This document shows, in pieces, positions 51,170 to 53,367 of a DNA stretch of 53,367 nucleotides. The stretch is from Opitutales bacterium. GTDB taxonomy: Bacteria; Verrucomicrobiota; Verrucomicrobiia; Opitutales; Seribacteraceae. The stretch's first letter is position 1. The number at the start of each line of letters is the position of its first letter. Location: the NCBI GenBank assembly GCA_029251885.1, contig JAQXCL010000147.1, positions 1-53,367 of the forward strand, given 5' to 3'. A model generated the notes under the pieces. The model saw only the letters and a list, made by a program, of their open reading frames with translations. It searched no databases and was not told where the DNA came from. Position numbers and translations under genes: made by a program.

Positions 51170-53367
51170 ATGAAAACCTCCATCTTTATTAGCCTACTTT
51201 CACTTTGTTTATTTAGCCTGTCCACGGCCGCACCCCCAGTTCCCTTTTCTGGGAAACTTGCGGTGGATGGAAAGAATTTTCATGGCAACGCCCGGTTTTC
51301 CTTTTCCATCGTGGATGGCCTGGGAGATGAGCACTGGAGACATTCTGAGGAACAGGGTTCAATGATTGAGAATGTTGTACTCAATGGCCGCTACCTTGTA
51401 TTGCTTGGCGGGCAGGGCATGAAAGCCCTTCCGCCCCGTTTATTTTTAGACTACGACCAACTCTTTCTTCGTGTACATGTTGACCTGCAGGACGGGCAGG
51501 GCATCCGCCTGCTCGAACCCGACCAGCGTATTACTTCCTCCCCCTATGCTTTGACTGCTGAACTCTCCCGGATTGCAGAAAAAGCCCTTATTGCCGATGC
51601 CGTATCCCCGGGGGCGATTACCCAAGATATGCTCGCCGATGGGGTATTTGCCGATTTAAACCGCACCATCACCTTGAACGATCTTGGATTAGATGTGGTA
51701 GCCGAGTTCAATTCCACTATTGGTCGCTCCCGCCTGGCTGCTGATGTCCGCAACGATTTAAACCGTACAATTGTGATCACCCGCGAGATGTTACCTCCAT
51801 CAGTACGGGAAGATTTAAACCGCAGTATCGAACTGAGCGACTTGCCTGTGGAAGTATTGCAGGGCTTAAACCGCACCATCACCTTGAACGATCTTGGATT
51901 AGATGTGGTAGCCGAGTTCAATTCCACTATTGATCGCTCCCGCCTGTCAGCTGATGTCCGCAACGATTTAAACCGTACAATTGTGATCACCCGGGAGATG
52001 TTACCTCAGAATGTACGGGATGACCTGAACAAGACTGTAACGATTACCAGAAGTATGTTGCCTGCAGATGTATTGAGTGACTTGAATCGCACCATTTCTA
52101 AATCCATGCTTGGAAGTGATGTACTTGCTGACTTAAACAAGTCCTCCGCAACTGCTTCACCTATTACCTTATCGATGCTTGCCCCGGAAGTGACCGCCAA
52201 GTTGGATCAGAATGGATCAGGAGGAAATACTACCGTTAATAATCCACCTGCAATCGGAAGCCTTATTGCATTACCTTACGGACAAAATGCTCCTGCTGGG
52301 TATTCGCTTTATCAGCGGGGAGAGCCAAAATTGGTTTGGGAGGAGAAAGCTCCTGTGAGTGTGGCGAGATATGCTTATGACGGCGTTGAGGTTTTGGATG
52401 GTAAGATTTATTTTATAGGAGGAAAGAGTGGTTCAAGTGCCAAAAATATTGCGGAAAGGTATGATCCTTCAACTAATACTTGGGAAACACTCAATTCCAT
52501 GTCAGTAGCTAGAAGTGGAGTACACTCTTCTGTCTTGAACGGAAAACTTTATGCGATTGGTGGAGAAGGTTTATCAAGTGTGGAAGTCTTTGATCCAAAT
52601 ACTGGAAATTGGACAGCAGGGGTCTCCCTACCAGTTGCAGTTAGTCATGGATCGACAATTACTGGTAATGGAAAGATTTATTTAGTAGGTGGTAAAGATT
52701 CATCGAGCCAAGACATCAATCAAGTGCTAAGCTTTGATCCAACAGCCAACCAATGGAATACTAAAGCAAATATGCCTACCGCCAGACATGGAATGAAACT
52801 TGTTTGGTTTAAAAATCGTATTTGGGCGATTGGGGGACAGCGTTCATCTTCAAGAACAACTGTTGAAAGCTACGATGTTACAACGGACACCTGGCAAACA
52901 GAAACTTCATTATCTGAAGAAAGGAGCTTCGCTGCATCTTGGGTTGCAAATGGTAGAATTTATATGGGTGGAGGAATGAATCTGGATTCTATTTCGGCTT
53001 ACAATCCACTAACTAGTAATTGGTCAGCAGCGGATAACCTTCCTGAGAAAAAATATTTAGCTGGTGCTGCCGTGCTAAACGATAAATTTTATATTTTATC
53101 TGGGCACACTGGTGAAGGCTTCTCCAACAAAGTCTTCGCGGCCGATTTGAATGCATCGGTGAGTGGGGTGTTTGATTTGTACCGCAAGGATGGCAATGCC
53201 TCCAGCGGGGTACCCACCGTGCAGGCAGAAGTGGCGGATGGGTCGGTGACGACTGCAAAGATTGCAAGTAACACCATTACCACATCTGACTTAAATGAGC
53301 AGATCCTCAAATATTTAAAGCCCGAGATTACTCTAGCACCGCAGGCACCTGGATTGGTGTTTAACGG
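51170..53367 (+). CDS. Large kelch-repeat surface protein (partial, runs off the right edge)
   Basis: ATG 51170 starts a reading frame open to the window end (732 codons). A signal peptide (MKTSIFISLLSLCLFSLSTA) leads to a fibre-like N-terminal domain (PFSGKLAVDG...RITSSPYALTAE). A repetitive spacer with many DLNRTI / DLN(K/R) units follows, then about six kelch repeats (for example GKIYFIGGKSGSS, GKLYAIGGEGLSS, GKIYLVGGKDSSS, NRIWAIGGQRSSS) forming a probable beta-propeller. The ending DLNEQILKYLKPEIT returns to the spacer style. A roughly 142-bp segment is duplicated. It probably anchors outside the cell as an adhesin or sugar-binding fibre. It is downstream of the WLY-repeat gene. Confidence 0.85.
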   Translation, partial: MKTSIFISLLSLCLFSLSTAAPPVPFSGKLAVDGKNFHGNARFSFSIVDGLGDEHWRHSEEQGSMIENVVLNGRYLVLLGGQGMKALPPRLFLDYDQLFLRVHVDLQDGQGIRLLEPDQRITSSPYALTAELSRIAEKALIADAVSPGAITQDMLADGVFADLNRTITLNDLGLDVVAEFNSTIGRSRLAADVRNDLNRTIVITREMLPPSVREDLNRSIELSDLPVEVLQGLNRTITLNDLGLDVVAEFNSTIDRSRLSADVRNDLNRTIVITREMLPQNVRDDLNKTVTITRSMLPADVLSDLNRTISKSMLGSDVLADLNKSSATASPITLSMLAPEVTAKLDQNGSGGNTTVNNPPAIGSLIALPYGQNAPAGYSLYQRGEPKLVWEEKAPVSVARYAYDGVEVLDGKIYFIGGKSGSSAKNIAERYDPSTNTWETLNSMSVARSGVHSSVLNGKLYAIGGEGLSSVEVFDPNTGNWTAGVSLPVAVSHGSTITGNGKIYLVGGKDSSSQDINQVLSFDPTANQWNTKANMPTARHGMKLVWFKNRIWAIGGQRSSSRTTVESYDVTTDTWQTETSLSEERSFAASWVANGRIYMGGGMNLDSISAYNPLTSNWSAADNLPEKKYLAGAAVLNDKFYILSGHTGEGFSNKVFAADLNASVSGVFDLYRKDGNASSGVPTVQAEVADGSVTTAKIASNTITTSDLNEQILKYLKPEITLAPQAPGLVFN
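51656..52007 (+). repeat. Two direct 142-bp repeats inside the kelch protein gene
   Basis: The segments 51656-51797 and 51866-52007 are identical except for four bases that I counted, offset by 210 bp (70 codons, in frame). They encode the NRTITLNDLGLDVVAEFNST unit. Near identity at the DNA level points to a recent duplication or gene conversion. Confidence 0.93.

Noticed and set aside
51656-52007. CRISPR or mobile-element repeat
   Set aside because: The repeats are in frame inside a coding region, with only two copies, no spacers and no inverted termini.

Overview
The window looks like a chromosomal segment of a Gram-negative, probably marine member of the PVC group, most likely Verrucomicrobiota of the Opitutia/Puniceicoccales type. 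The evidence is lipid A and heptose genes (lpxI, hldD), a DUF1549/DUF1553 - DUF1501 - 'planctomycete cytochrome' gene set, many short lipoproteins, and a large repeat/kelch surface protein with an aromatic WLY-repeat partner. This placement rests on gene content and protein style only; no marker phylogeny could be run. I see no transposase, integrase, prophage module, CRISPR array or attachment site, so this reads as ordinary chromosome with some accessory loci.

Layout. 1-2974: truncated sugar-type ABC ATPase, diheme cytochrome lipoprotein, and an amgK-murU pair for MurNAc recycling. 3089-7833: tightly overlapping minus-strand operon rluB-like, hypothetical, folD, RDD protein, proC, hldD. 7921-10261: fabG-acpP-fabF. 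10341-13023: tRNA-Arg, ppnP, two TPM-domain proteins. 13594-15699: tailed membrane protein, then clpS with a coupled gene. 15714-20371: NtrC-type regulator followed by a ketosynthase, an ACP and a CrtI-like FAD oxidoreductase, a small lipid/polyene-like cassette. 20499-22803: tRNA-Met, a lipoprotein, a membrane-anchored unknown, and a strong candidate 6S RNA missing from an ORF-only annotation. 22814-29495: lpxI-leuS, a voltage-gated cation channel with an acidic selectivity filter, a catalytically altered LMW-PTP-like protein, sufS. 29599-37639: three-gene DUF1549/DUF1501/heme-LRR operon, divergent from an octaheme cytochrome-TPR protein. 37961-40344: MerC-like protein behind a 20-bp palindrome, tRNA-Thr, two exported unknowns. 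40386-45199: SPL-type radical SAM protein with a nucleosidase-like partner, glycosyltransferase, IPT/TIG-like lipoprotein, divergent hemW. 45200-50221: SSS transporter with a GH20-like enzyme, then purT and a MazG-like protein. 50356-end: aromatic-repeat secreted protein and a kelch adhesin running off the right edge.

Themes. Envelope building and recycling (amgK/murU, GH20-SSS, lpxI, hldD), fatty acid synthesis (fabG/acpP/fabF plus the separate KAS-ACP-FAD cassette), one-carbon metabolism (folD, purT), and periplasmic multiheme proteins. The observations most worth follow-up are the 6S RNA fold, the KAS-ACP-CrtI cassette under an NtrC-type regulator, the SPL-like/nucleosidase operon with all key cysteines in a lineage not known to sporulate, the channel with a TLEDWTD filter, the Ser-for-Cys LMW-PTP, and the Cys-motif insertion inside the DUF1549/DUF1553 protein.
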